From assembly GCF_022810405.1 (NCBI RefSeq), contig NZ_JALGQE010000015.1, positions 1-64,000 of the forward strand: a stretch of DNA of 64,000 nt, written 5' to 3'. Positions 27,896 to 35,531 of the stretch are shown here, piece by piece. The notes below the pieces were generated by a model, which had not been told where the DNA came from, did not search any database, and saw only the letters and a program-made list of their open reading frames with translations. Within the stretch, counting starts at the first letter, position 1. Every line of letters starts with the position of its first letter. The DNA comes from Rhodococcus sp. ARC_M5 (GTDB lineage: Bacteria > Actinomycetota > Actinomycetes > Mycobacteriales > Mycobacteriaceae). The translations under genes were made by a program, and so were the position numbers.

Positions 27896-28531
27896 GTGCA
27901 GCGGGTGACGACACGCTGGTCCCTACTTGCGATCATCGTCATCGTGACAGTTGTTGGAGCGCTGGCATTGTGGTCTCGAGATCCCTCGACCCAGTCGGTG
28001 GGGTCCGCAGGATCGGCACCTCACGTCGAGGACGAGGATCTCCCGTCGGCAGTGATCGCTACCCGTGCTGCCCTCGAGCCGTGCCCGACCTCGTCGCCGG
28101 TTCCGTCCCCCGTAACTGGCGAGCTCGTCGGTACGTCCGCACGATGCTTGGGAACGTCGGACTTATCCGATCTGGGGACCTCCCTGGCTGGGCAACCCAC
28201 ATTGCTCAATGTCTGGGCGTCGTGGTGCGGTCCGTGTAGACAGGAGATTCCGGTTCTGGCCCAGTACGCCGCAGAACCGGATGCGGTTCGGGTCGTCGGT
28301 CTCAACGTCCAAGACGATGCCGATGCGGCATTGAGCCTGCTCACCGAGCTGGGAGTGCACTATCCCTCGTTCGATCAGGCCGACGCGGCGTTGCAGACAC
28401 TTGACGCGCCCCCTGTCCTGCCCCTGAGTTTCTTGGTCCAGAGCGATGGAACGATCGAGCGCATCACCTCGACGCCGGTGTTCTACGACCCGAGTCAGGT
28501 GCGGGAGGCGGTAACAGCGCTTGTGCGCTGA
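27896..28531 (+). CDS. TlpA-type thioredoxin, membrane anchored
   Basis: 211 residues from the GTG at 27896; a second GTG lies at 27905. It has one N-terminal anchor (SLLAIIVIVTVVGALALW), not a lipobox, then a thioredoxin fold with WCGPC in LLNVWASWCGPCRQEIPVL and cis-Pro in VLPLSFLV. A CPTSS...RCLG pair of Cys before the fold may form a disulfide. It is the first gene after dyad operator 6 and precedes the multicopper oxidase by 97 bp, so it may help fold or reduce extracytoplasmic copper proteins. Confidence 0.88.
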   Translation: MQRVTTRWSLLAIIVIVTVVGALALWSRDPSTQSVGSAGSAPHVEDEDLPSAVIATRAALEPCPTSSPVPSPVTGELVGTSARCLGTSDLSDLGTSLAGQPTLLNVWASWCGPCRQEIPVLAQYAAEPDAVRVVGLNVQDDADAALSLLTELGVHYPSFDQADAALQTLDAPPVLPLSFLVQSDGTIERITSTPVFYDPSQVREAVTALVR

Positions 28532-28534
28532 TCT

Positions 28535-28570
28535 CAGCACGAGCACGAGCACGAGCACCAGCACCAGCAA
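28535..28570. repeat. Short hexamer repeat (gagcac/cagcac)
   Basis: Six imperfect copies of a GC-rich hexamer immediately follow the TlpA stop. They lie between genes and encode nothing credible. A simple slippage repeat. Confidence 0.7.
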
Positions 28571-28628
28571 CGCGGCGAGGATCGAACGCCCGCCGGCGGA
28601 CGGACTTCTACAGAATTGGGAGATGTGT

Positions 28629-30128
28629 ATGACCGGGCAGCGGGCAGGTGCGTTCTCGCTCACGCGCCGCAACTTTCTCGCGCTGAGCGCGGCCGGAACG
28701 AGTGCCGTCGTGTTGGGGGCATGCGGCAATGGCTCGTCCGCAACAGCAGTCGTCGGACCGGACTCCGATGTGGTGGGACAGGCCGAGGACGCGCGCCGCT
28801 CGGCTACCGGCAGACAAGTCGATATTTCCTTGAGTGCTCAGCCCAGCACGATCGACCTCGGCGGAGTGCAGGTACAGACCTGGACTTTCGGCGACAGACT
28901 CCCCGGTGCCGAGATTCGCCTGAGCCGAGGTGATGTGTTGCGCGCACAGCTCGACAACCGCCTCGAGCAGGAGACGACGATCCATTGGCACGGAATCGCC
29001 TTGCGCAACGACATGGACGGAGTGCCGGGCCTGACTCAGCCGGCTGTGGCTTCCGGTGACTCGTTCGGCTACGACTTCACCGTGCCCGACGCGGGCACGT
29101 ACTTCTTTCACCCTCACGTCGGTACCCAACTCGACAGAGGACTGTATGCACCGCTGATCGTCGAGGACCCCGCCGACGGCTCGGACTACGACCTCGAAGC
29201 CGTCCTGGTCCTCGACGACTGGCTCGACGGGGTAGCCGGCGACCCCGATCGAGAACTCGAACGGCTGCGCAGCGAGGGCATGTCGATGGGCGGCATGTCG
29301 ATGAGCGCGCCCACCGCCCAGTCGCCTCTCGGTGGCGACACCGGCGACGTGAGCTACCCGTACTACCTGATCAACGGCAAGATCGGGGCCGATCCCATCG
29401 TGCTCGGCGGACGGCCGGGCCAGCGGCTGCGCCTGCGCATCATCAACGCAGCTGCCGACACGGCCTTCCGTTTCGCAGTGGGGGGGCATCCTCTCACTGT
29501 TACTCACAGCGACGGATTTCCGGTTCAGCCCGAGCAGGCGCAATGCTTGTTGATAGGGATGGGAGAGCGTTACGACGCAATCATCACCTTGCAGGACGGG
29601 GCGTTTCCGATTGTCGCCGCCGCGGAAGGTAAGGACGGGAGCGGGTTCGCTGTGTTGCGTACCGGGCCAGGCGCCGCGCCGCAGTCCTCAGTCCGGCCTG
29701 CCGAACTCTCTGCAGCCCCGGTGATGGCTGATCGACTGAGGTCGCTCGATACGGTCCGCTTGTCCGCACGCGAGCCGGATCGCACGTACGACATCGCTCT
29801 CGGGATGGAGATGGGCGGGTACACCTGGACGCTCAACGGTGAGACGTACGAGCAGCACACCCCCCTCGACGTTCGCGAAGGCGAAAGAGTACGACTTCGC
29901 TTCGTCAACGCCACCACGATGTTTCATCCCATGCATCTGCACGGACACACCTTCGAGGTTGTCAACGGTGCCGGATCAGGCCCCCGGAAGGACACCTCGC
30001 TGGTCTTGCCGAACCAAACTGTCGAAGTCGACTTCGACACCGACAATCCCGGCCAGTGGCTTCTGCACTGCCACAACCTCTATCACGGGGAAGCGGGAAT
30101 GATGACATCGGTGTCCTACCTGGCGTGA
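28629..30128 (+). CDS. Tat-exported multicopper oxidase lipoprotein
   Basis: 499 residues. The twin-arginine signal LTRRNFLALSAAG ends with lipobox VLGAC, so the folded enzyme is probably exported and lipid-anchored. Copper ligands: HWHG (about residues 119-122), HPH (161-163), HPMHLHGH (about 433-440) and HCHNLYHGEAGMM (about 479-491), which together form the T1 and trinuclear T2/T3 sites of a CueO/CopA-type oxidase. A Met-rich stretch (MSMGGMSMSAP) suits Cu(I) oxidation. The ATG at 28629 follows GGGAG. It detoxifies Cu(I) to Cu(II) outside the membrane. Confidence 0.93.
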   Translation: MTGQRAGAFSLTRRNFLALSAAGTSAVVLGACGNGSSATAVVGPDSDVVGQAEDARRSATGRQVDISLSAQPSTIDLGGVQVQTWTFGDRLPGAEIRLSRGDVLRAQLDNRLEQETTIHWHGIALRNDMDGVPGLTQPAVASGDSFGYDFTVPDAGTYFFHPHVGTQLDRGLYAPLIVEDPADGSDYDLEAVLVLDDWLDGVAGDPDRELERLRSEGMSMGGMSMSAPTAQSPLGGDTGDVSYPYYLINGKIGADPIVLGGRPGQRLRLRIINAAADTAFRFAVGGHPLTVTHSDGFPVQPEQAQCLLIGMGERYDAIITLQDGAFPIVAAAEGKDGSGFAVLRTGPGAAPQSSVRPAELSAAPVMADRLRSLDTVRLSAREPDRTYDIALGMEMGGYTWTLNGETYEQHTPLDVREGERVRLRFVNATTMFHPMHLHGHTFEVVNGAGSGPRKDTSLVLPNQTVEVDFDTDNPGQWLLHCHNLYHGEAGMMTSVSYLA

Positions 30129-30249
30129 GCCTACGGCCGCATTCGTGTTCGAGGCATGCAAACCTCTCGGACCAGGGTGCTCGCTACCGAAGGATCACGT
30201 AGCTGGCTCGTTCGACGGGATAGAGTGAACACGCGCCTAGGAGGCACTC

Positions 30250-30606
30250 ATGCAGGGTTTGGGAGAGCTCGAAGCTCTGGTGATGGACGTGGTGTGGAAT
30301 ACCAGCGCCGCAGTCCGGGTTCGTGATGTCATCGATCAACTCGAGGACGGTCGAGAACCGGCGTACACCACGATTCAGACGGTGCTCGACAATTTGCACC
30401 GTAAAGGCTGGGTACACCGACAACGCAACGGACGGGCATATTGGTACGAAGCCACCCGAAGCAGGGAAGAAGCCGCCTCCGACGCCTTGCGAATACTTCT
30501 CGAATCGACCGGCGACCCGACGAGCGTGCTGCTGCACTTCGCCCGCGGCGCTTCCGATGACGAATCGAAGGTGCTCACCCGCGGTCTGAAAGAGCGTAAG
30601 AGGTGA
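30250..30606 (+). CDS. BlaI/MecI/CopY family transcriptional repressor
   Basis: 118 residues. A winged-helix N-terminal domain (LGELEALVMDVVWN, then YTTIQTVLDNLHRKGWVHRQRNGRAYWYEA) and a dimerisation/cleavage tail follow the BlaI/MecI pattern exactly. The ATG at 30250 has GGAGG eight bases upstream. The stop overlaps the GTG of the M56 protease gene. Such repressors bind short dyads as dimers and are removed by proteolysis. The eight TACTA-N7-TAGTA sites in this window are the obvious candidate targets. None lies in front of this gene itself. Confidence 0.93.
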   Translation: MQGLGELEALVMDVVWNTSAAVRVRDVIDQLEDGREPAYTTIQTVLDNLHRKGWVHRQRNGRAYWYEATRSREEAASDALRILLESTGDPTSVLLHFARGASDDESKVLTRGLKERKR

Positions 30607-31565
30607 CTGCCGTACTCCTGTGGGCCCTCGGTGGGCTGTTGGTTGCGGCTGCCGCGCCATTGCTGATGAGGTCGATGATCGACAGAGGTATCGATGCGCA
30701 CGTCACGCTCTTGACGTGGTCGGCGCTCGTTGTGGGCACCTTGGTCAGCATTGCGGTACCGGTCGTGCTCAGTGCGATCCCCAGTCATGGGGGCGTGACG
30801 ACCCTGGTCGACATCGCACACCAATGCTGGCTCGCCCTTCAGGGCGACATACCTGCCCGCGTCGAGGCCATCGTCGGGGTTGTCGGGATTGCGATGTTGG
30901 GCTGCGGCGCAGTCCGCTGGATCATTCACCTGAGGCGCGCAGTGTGTGAGCGACGGCGAGTGTACGAGCGGCACATCGATCTGCTGCGCATCATCGCTGG
31001 AGGCGTCGGGTTTTCCGGTTCGAATCAACCCGCGTCGACCTTGTGGCTTCCGTTGGACAGTCCTCTCGCGTACAGCGTCGCGGGACGACCGGCGATGGTC
31101 GTGGCCAGCGAGGGGCTACGTACGCAGTTGACGCCTGCTGAAGTCGAGGCGGTCCTCGCACACGAACGTGCACACATCGATGGCCGGCATCATCTGCTCG
31201 TAGGCATTGCCGAGTCGGTGGCCTATGCGTTTCCGTGGCTACCGATCATGCGAGCGTCACCTTCGCTCGTGCGCGCTCTGGTCGAACTCGACGCGGACGC
31301 CCGCGCAGCCCGCTCGCACGGACGAGACCCCGTGCGGCGCGCTCTGACTTCGCTGCGCCCGCACCCTGTTCCTCTGCCCGCCCTCGGTATGGTTTCCGAT
31401 GCCACCGTTGTGCGGCTCGATCGTCTCGCCGTGGACCGAGTGATCCCGCATGCTCCCCTCCGGTGGGCGCGGGCGTTCGTAGCGTGCACCGCCGTTGCCC
31501 TGCCTGCGTTACCAGTAGTGGCCCTGCTGGGGGCCATGACGTTGGCATCCTGCGCGGTGGGATGA
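30603..31565 (+). CDS. M56 family membrane metalloprotease (BlaR1-like sensor without ligand domain)
   Basis: 320 residues with four hydrophobic segments: VLLWALGGLLVAAAAPLLM, ALVVGTLVSIAVPVVLSAI, AIVGVVGIAMLGCGAVRW and a C-terminal AFVACTAVALPALPVVALLGA. The cytoplasmic zinc motif is HERAH in VLAHERAHIDGRHHLLVG, with a conserved ELDADARA downstream. It lacks the C-terminal penicillin-binding domain of BlaR1/MecR1, so the signal is not an external beta-lactam domain. The GTG start overlaps the blaI stop, so repressor and protease are made together. Confidence 0.9.
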   Translation: MTAVLLWALGGLLVAAAAPLLMRSMIDRGIDAHVTLLTWSALVVGTLVSIAVPVVLSAIPSHGGVTTLVDIAHQCWLALQGDIPARVEAIVGVVGIAMLGCGAVRWIIHLRRAVCERRRVYERHIDLLRIIAGGVGFSGSNQPASTLWLPLDSPLAYSVAGRPAMVVASEGLRTQLTPAEVEAVLAHERAHIDGRHHLLVGIAESVAYAFPWLPIMRASPSLVRALVELDADARAARSHGRDPVRRALTSLRPHPVPLPALGMVSDATVVRLDRLAVDRVIPHAPLRWARAFVACTAVALPALPVVALLGAMTLASCAVG

Positions 31566-31887
31566 AATGCCCCGCGCGGCACTACAGATCACGGGAGCGA
31601 GTCCGCAATACTCGCCCCTCGGCTTTCGGGTGCGGGAAGCGATCATCATGAGACCGACGAGCGCGAGGACCATCGCCATCGGATAGCCGACCGCGAGATC
31701 CTGCCATCCGGCGCTCGGAAGTGACCCGAAGCTGCCCGAGATGAATTACGACGTGGGTCGCACCGATCACGACACCCGCCATCAGGACCACCCAACCCCG
31801 ACCTTGACGGCGGCGCTCACGCTTGTACTCCTCGGTGTAGAGCGCCCGCGTCCTCCGGCGGCCGCCGTCTCGTTTTTGGCCTGTCAT
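31560..31887 (-). pseudogene. Frameshifted small membrane protein
   Basis: From the ATG at 31887 the frame reads a basic N-terminus and a helix (GWVVLMAGVVIGATHVVIHLGQL). It then slips near 31712 into a neighbouring frame that continues sensibly as GSLPSAGWQDLAVGYPMAMVLALVGLMMIASRTRK, a second helix and tail. One extra base explains the break. Without it the product would be a two-helix protein of about 100 residues. I do not recognise the family name. Confidence 0.6.
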
Positions 31888-31912
31888 CGCGCGCCTGCAC
31901 GTCCACACGCTA

Positions 31913-32229
31913 TTGCTCGTGAGCGAGTTGGCCGACGGAGCCGAAGCACCGCCGAGAAGGCATTCCGCAAGCGGCGGCATCCCTGCGCTGGTAGCGCTGA
32001 GCGGGACAGCATGCGCGAGAGGTTCTGATTCGGCGGTACGGGGAGGGGGCCCGTTCGACTCCGTTGCGCCCGGTGGCAAACCGATATCGACTACTTCCCG
32101 GCAGTAGCGGGACCATCGGCGAATTGTCCGGTCCCGACCTGGTAAACCCTGACCAAGACGATCTCGGCATTCGATTTCATCGGACACGTTCTGGTGATCA
32201 ACCTCCGGGGTCGGCACTGCGGAAGGTGA
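31913..32229 (+). pseudogene. Decayed TlpA lipoprotein gene
   Basis: Three frames in succession match the TlpA lipoprotein at 10093-10725: IPALVALSGTACARG with GPFDSVAPGGKP (VVLLVSGCSAG, SFDFVAPGGQ), then GTIGELSGPDL (GTIGELAGPDL), then GHVLVINLRGRHCGR (GEVVVINLWGQWCGPC). The redox motif is lost and the frame ends at 32229. At least two frameshifts are needed, so it is dead. Confidence 0.75.
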
Positions 32230-32233
32230 TTGA

Positions 32234-32710
32234 TCATTCTTCGATGGTTCGTCCGGTGTGTCGCCACGCGAGCATGCCGCCTTGTAGTTCGACGACATCG
32301 GTGTAGCCGAGAGCGGCCAGGTCTTTCGCCGCGGTGGCGCTCATTGTCCCGGTACGGCAGTAGATCGCCAGCGGTGTGGTCCGGTCGGGCGGCAACGTCG
32401 CGGCCTGTTGTCGGATCTGGTCGAAGGGAAGGCTCGAGTCGGTTCCAGGGAGCTGGCCCTCGTTGGGGGTATGGACGTTGATCGTGACTCGGCCGGGATC
32501 GGCGATTGCGGCGGCGAAGTCAGCGGGATCGAGCAGTTCTGCCCGTGTAGCAACGGGCATTGACGCGGTGGGCTCAGTGGCCTCGCCGCCGGTACATCCA
32601 GCGAGTGCAAGGACGAGGACAGTCAGTATCGATGCCGGACTACGGAGCGTCGATCGGGACACCGAATGCGGTGCCATCGCATCGAGGTGATCACCGAAAG
32701 GCACACGCAT
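32234..32710 (-). CDS. Rhodanese-domain lipoprotein
   Basis: 158 residues. The signal peptide ends in lipobox LALAGC. The single rhodanese domain has the active cysteine in AIYCRTGTMSA and the C-terminal end VVELQGGMLAWRHTGR. It likely moves sulfane sulfur outside the membrane, or binds soft metals through its active Cys. The ATG at 32710 (MRVPFGD) was taken; an ATG at 32677 is also possible. It lies 17 bp after the Lgt-like gene on the same strand and probably shares its dyad-controlled promoter. Confidence 0.85.
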   Translation of the reverse strand: MRVPFGDHLDAMAPHSVSRSTLRSPASILTVLVLALAGCTGGEATEPTASMPVATRAELLDPADFAAAIADPGRVTINVHTPNEGQLPGTDSSLPFDQIRQQAATLPPDRTTPLAIYCRTGTMSATAAKDLAALGYTDVVELQGGMLAWRHTGRTIEE

Positions 32711-32727
32711 AAAAATACGTTCGGTGA

Positions 32728-34161
32728 TCACGAGAGCACCTGCGACGCTGCGAGGACGCCGATGAGGACCGCGCAGCAGATGAGCGAGACAGTGAGTCGG
32801 CCTCGACGAGTGTGCGCGTCCACTCGAAACAGAAACAGGCCTTGCCGGACCAATGTGTATGCGGCAATACTCCCCAGGAAGACCAGCCCTCCGACGGGAA
32901 GGTCGACCTGAAGTACCGCGGCGAGCGCAACTCCCGCGATCAACAGGGCTGCAGCGGCCTCGTAGAGCTGAACCGGAATCCTCCTCGTCGCCAGGGTGCG
33001 ATCGGACGAAAACAGGCCCCACCGAGATCGAGTCGGACGCCCCGAACAGCAGCCCGCCAAGAAGCATCCCGGACGACCGATCGCCATGCCGAGAAACAAT
33101 CCCGGGGTGGTTGCATCCAGGACTGCGCCGACGTCCATACCCCCGAGTGCTCCGCCGATGACCAAGGTGCCGAGCGAAACGAGGAGGAAGCCTTGTATGC
33201 ACGCTCCTGCGCGGATGAAAGTAGATATCGGTCGACGGTGCAAGATCAAGTACCAAACCTTGGCACCGATATATCCCAAAACGCAACTCAGAGCTGAAAT
33301 TGCAACAGCAGCAGCAACATTGGCATCCATGCGTGAGAGCAGGAATCCCTGAACAATCAATGCAACCACCGCTCCCGCGGCTACCAACGCCGGCCAACTC
33401 CACACCCGCACAGCGGGACCGTATGTCAGTAGCGCAGTGCGCGCGGTGAGCACAGAGTTCTGCTGCCGTTCGCTACTGTCTGCGCCCCCGTCGATGCGTC
33501 GCGCACTCACCTCCCACTCCCCGCTGGCAATGCCCTGAATACGGGTGGTCGCGGCGAACCGGCCTCCAGCGGCAGGACGTGATTTCACGACCAGAGTCCG
33601 ATCGAAACCGACCTTCTCGGTCGATGCATGGCCCTCGACTTCCACCCGCGATCCAGTGAAGCGAATCGCCACGTCGTGGCTGGGCTCGGCATCGGCCCCG
33701 CCGACACCCCAGTACGTCACCGCAAGCCCCAGCGGCTCGACCTGGGAAATCTCATCGGTACAACTGGTGGCTGGTGAGCGCTTGGGTGCGTAACTCTGCG
33801 GTGCGGGCGCAACAGCTTCAGGCGTGCGGGCACGTGGGCGCTCCGGCGGCGCTGCAGTATCGATCGTCGGTTCTGCGGCCTGGGCCGACGCTCGCGGTGG
33901 GGTAGTGGAGGCCGGCGCGAAAGCCCGGGCGACAGTGGGATGGAGTGCACCGCTGCCGGGCGAGTGGCCCCTGCTTCGAAGATAATCGGCGGCGGCGACG
34001 CTGACCGCAGAATGTGGGGCCACCGCTGAGAGGGGATGCCTTGGCTGGGGCTCAGTACGTATGGCACCGGGGTGGGGAGCCGGTGGGCCGCCCCCGGATC
34101 GTGTCGCCGTGGTTCGTCGTTTGTGCGCTTTCGATCGCGACTTGCTGGATTTCTTTCCCAC
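32728..34161 (-). CDS. Divergent Lgt-family protein with an N-terminal extension
   Basis: 477 residues. The C-terminal 260 residues form a polytopic domain with the Lgt signature region GLFLGMAIGRPGCFLAGCCSGRPT and the later PVQLYEA, as in prolipoprotein diacylglyceryl transferases. The usual HGG segment is replaced by ACIQGF, so activity is uncertain. The first 110 residues are basic then Pro/Ala-rich and disordered. Residues about 115-240 look like a beta domain (VTYWGVGG, VAIRFTGSRVEV) before the first helix. The start is the ATG at 34161; two dyad operators lie 55-95 bases upstream. Confidence 0.8.
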   Translation of the reverse strand: MGKKSSKSRSKAHKRRTTATRSGGGPPAPHPGAIRTEPQPRHPLSAVAPHSAVSVAAADYLRSRGHSPGSGALHPTVARAFAPASTTPPRASAQAAEPTIDTAAPPERPRARTPEAVAPAPQSYAPKRSPATSCTDEISQVEPLGLAVTYWGVGGADAEPSHDVAIRFTGSRVEVEGHASTEKVGFDRTLVVKSRPAAGGRFAATTRIQGIASGEWEVSARRIDGGADSSERQQNSVLTARTALLTYGPAVRVWSWPALVAAGAVVALIVQGFLLSRMDANVAAAVAISALSCVLGYIGAKVWYLILHRRPISTFIRAGACIQGFLLVSLGTLVIGGALGGMDVGAVLDATTPGLFLGMAIGRPGCFLAGCCSGRPTRSRWGLFSSDRTLATRRIPVQLYEAAAALLIAGVALAAVLQVDLPVGGLVFLGSIAAYTLVRQGLFLFRVDAHTRRGRLTVSLICCAVLIGVLAASQVLS

Positions 34162-34213
34162 AGGTTGCCTCCATCATCGCCTGTCCGGGCGACGGCGTCT
34201 CGACAGCAGTCAA

Positions 34214-34258
34214 CTACTATGCTCGATAGTAGCTGAACTACTAAGCGTTATAGTAGGA
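34214..34258. promoter_or_regulatory. BlaI-type dyad operators 7 and 8 in tandem
   Basis: Two complete dyads: TACTA 34216-34220 with TAGTA 34228-34232, and TACTA 34240-34244 with TAGTA 34252-34256. Their centres are 24 bp apart, near two helical turns. They lie between the divergent Lgt-like gene (start 34161) and the SHOCT gene (start 34320), and could control both and bind cooperatively. Confidence 0.85.
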
Positions 34259-34319
34259 GCTGCGGGATGACCACACTCCGCAGGTCAGCAGGTGGCTGGT
34301 GCGAGAGTGAGGAGCAGCA

Positions 34320-34571
34320 ATGATGAATATGGGCACCATGAGTGGCGGATGGACGATGATGGCAGGAATGGCCGCGTTCTGGCTGGTCGTGATCGCTCTG
34401 TTGATCTGGGGTGCGGTTCGGCTGATGTCCGCTCGCCCGCAATCGGGGGAGGACGCGCAGGAAATCCTCGATCGTAGATTCGCGGCCGGGGAGATAGATC
34501 GAGATTTCTATCGCGCAGCGGTCGCAGAATTGGCGACCGCTGCGCTGCGCAAGCGTGCCGACACTCGGTAA
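34320..34571 (+). CDS. Small membrane protein with SHOCT domain
   Basis: 83 residues: a Met-rich start (MMNMGTMSGGWTMM), one helix (AAFWLVVIALLIWGAVRLM) and a C-terminal SHOCT motif (DAQEILDRRFAAGEIDRDFYRAAV). GAGGAGCA lies upstream of the ATG. SHOCT proteins of this form are common in copper clusters, but their role is unknown. Under operators 7/8. Confidence 0.88.
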   Translation: MMNMGTMSGGWTMMAGMAAFWLVVIALLIWGAVRLMSARPQSGEDAQEILDRRFAAGEIDRDFYRAAVAELATAALRKRADTR

Positions 34572-35216
34572 AGAGCAACTGCGGTGTGACGGGCAGGCAT
34601 TTTCACCGCATGTGACCGAGTTTGCGGACTGGATATGTCGGTGCGCGCCGGCTGGCCGGTAGGGCAGGGCTCGCCCGGGGCCGGTGAGCGGCAACTGTCG
34701 GCGCGTTCGAAGGCGCACCGAAACGATCAGATCGAAAGTGGAACCGAACGTGAGTGATACACCCATCTACGACTTACTCAACGCTACATCGGCGTCGCCG
34801 CAGCCCCATGGTGAACGAGACAGTATCGCTCCACCGTCCGATCTGCGGCGTCAGCGATCGACCGAACGAGCAGTTCCGCGATCTTCGAGAGTCGACACGC
34901 GGGCTCGCCATGCGCGCCGTGACATGGCGTAATTCGCCCTGCCCTGCCTCCAGTCGGTGAGAAGACTCGTAACGGAAATCGCAGCGAACGCCGATGATCC
35001 ACGCGCGTGTGCAGGTACGCCCGTCGCTGTAAGGCTCAGCTGTGCCGCGGATGCATGCGCCCCTTGACCGAATCGGTATCGACATCCATGCCCGTCCGTG
35101 AGCATGACAGCGACCGCGGGTGCACCTGGTGGCCAGCCGACTGGCGCTCACGCGTTGACAACACCCTGACGGTTCTTCCCAATGAGATCAGGAAGGGGTA
35201 TGGTTCGACTTGATCG
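34572..35216. other. Probable decayed region between SHOCT and copB operon
   Basis: No convincing gene. A GTG at 34749 opens a 61-codon frame starting with SDTPIYDLLNATSA that turns Arg-rich and stops at 34932; it may be the head of a lost gene. Minus-strand frames here are Arg/Cys/Ser-rich without starts. I take this as eroded sequence. Confidence 0.4.
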
Positions 35217-35241
35217 ACATATACCCCTATGGGGTATATGT
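35217..35241. promoter_or_regulatory. CsoR/CstR-type operator at the copB operon
   Basis: A perfect 11-bp inverted repeat (acatatacccc and its complement) with a 3-base centre. TACCCC/GGGGTA cores match the other GC-centred palindromes at 39.0 and 44.8 kb. It lies just before the start of the HMA-like peptide and would block its transcription. Confidence 0.85.
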
Positions 35242-35249
35242 TGTCCGAG

Positions 35250-35531
35250 ATGTCGAAAGCTACGCATGATCATCACGCACTGTCAGTTACGCCGGTATCG
35301 ATGTACGGCCACTGTGAGTCGTCGGTCCGCAACGACGTCAACGCCGTGATCGGAATGGACACTGTCGCGTTATCGGCGGCGGCAGGGACATTCACGGTCA
35401 CCAGTGCAGCCGCGCTCGTCCAGGCGCAGATCATTGTCGCCCTCGACGCCGAATACACAGCCGAACCAGAACCCACGAGTTCATGGGATGAATGGATATC
35501 GAACTCGATGGATGAGAGGACTGCACGATGA
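35250..35531 (+). CDS. Degenerate HMA (CopZ-like) peptide
   Basis: 93 residues. From residue 12 it follows an HMA domain: SVTPVSMYGHCESSVRNDV, then the strand-helix-strand pattern to AQIIVALDAEY. A normal site would read SGMTCGHC; here two residues are gone and the first Cys is replaced, leaving MYGHC with a single Cys. It also carries a His cluster (HDHH) before the domain and an acidic tail. The stop overlaps the copB start (ATGA). It may have become a translational leader or a sensor rather than a chaperone. Confidence 0.65.
   Translation: MSKATHDHHALSVTPVSMYGHCESSVRNDVNAVIGMDTVALSAAAGTFTVTSAAALVQAQIIVALDAEYTAEPEPTSSWDEWISNSMDERTAR

Noticed and set aside
28535-28570. Repeat array that could be mistaken for a CRISPR start
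   Set aside because: Hexamer units without spacers; no cas genes anywhere in the window.
30129-30249. A dyad operator for blaI autoregulation
   Set aside because: No TACTA/TAGTA pair occurs in this interval.
34774-35151. Minus-strand frames before the copB operon
   Set aside because: Arg/Ser/Cys-rich, no start signal and no family match; treated as eroded sequence.
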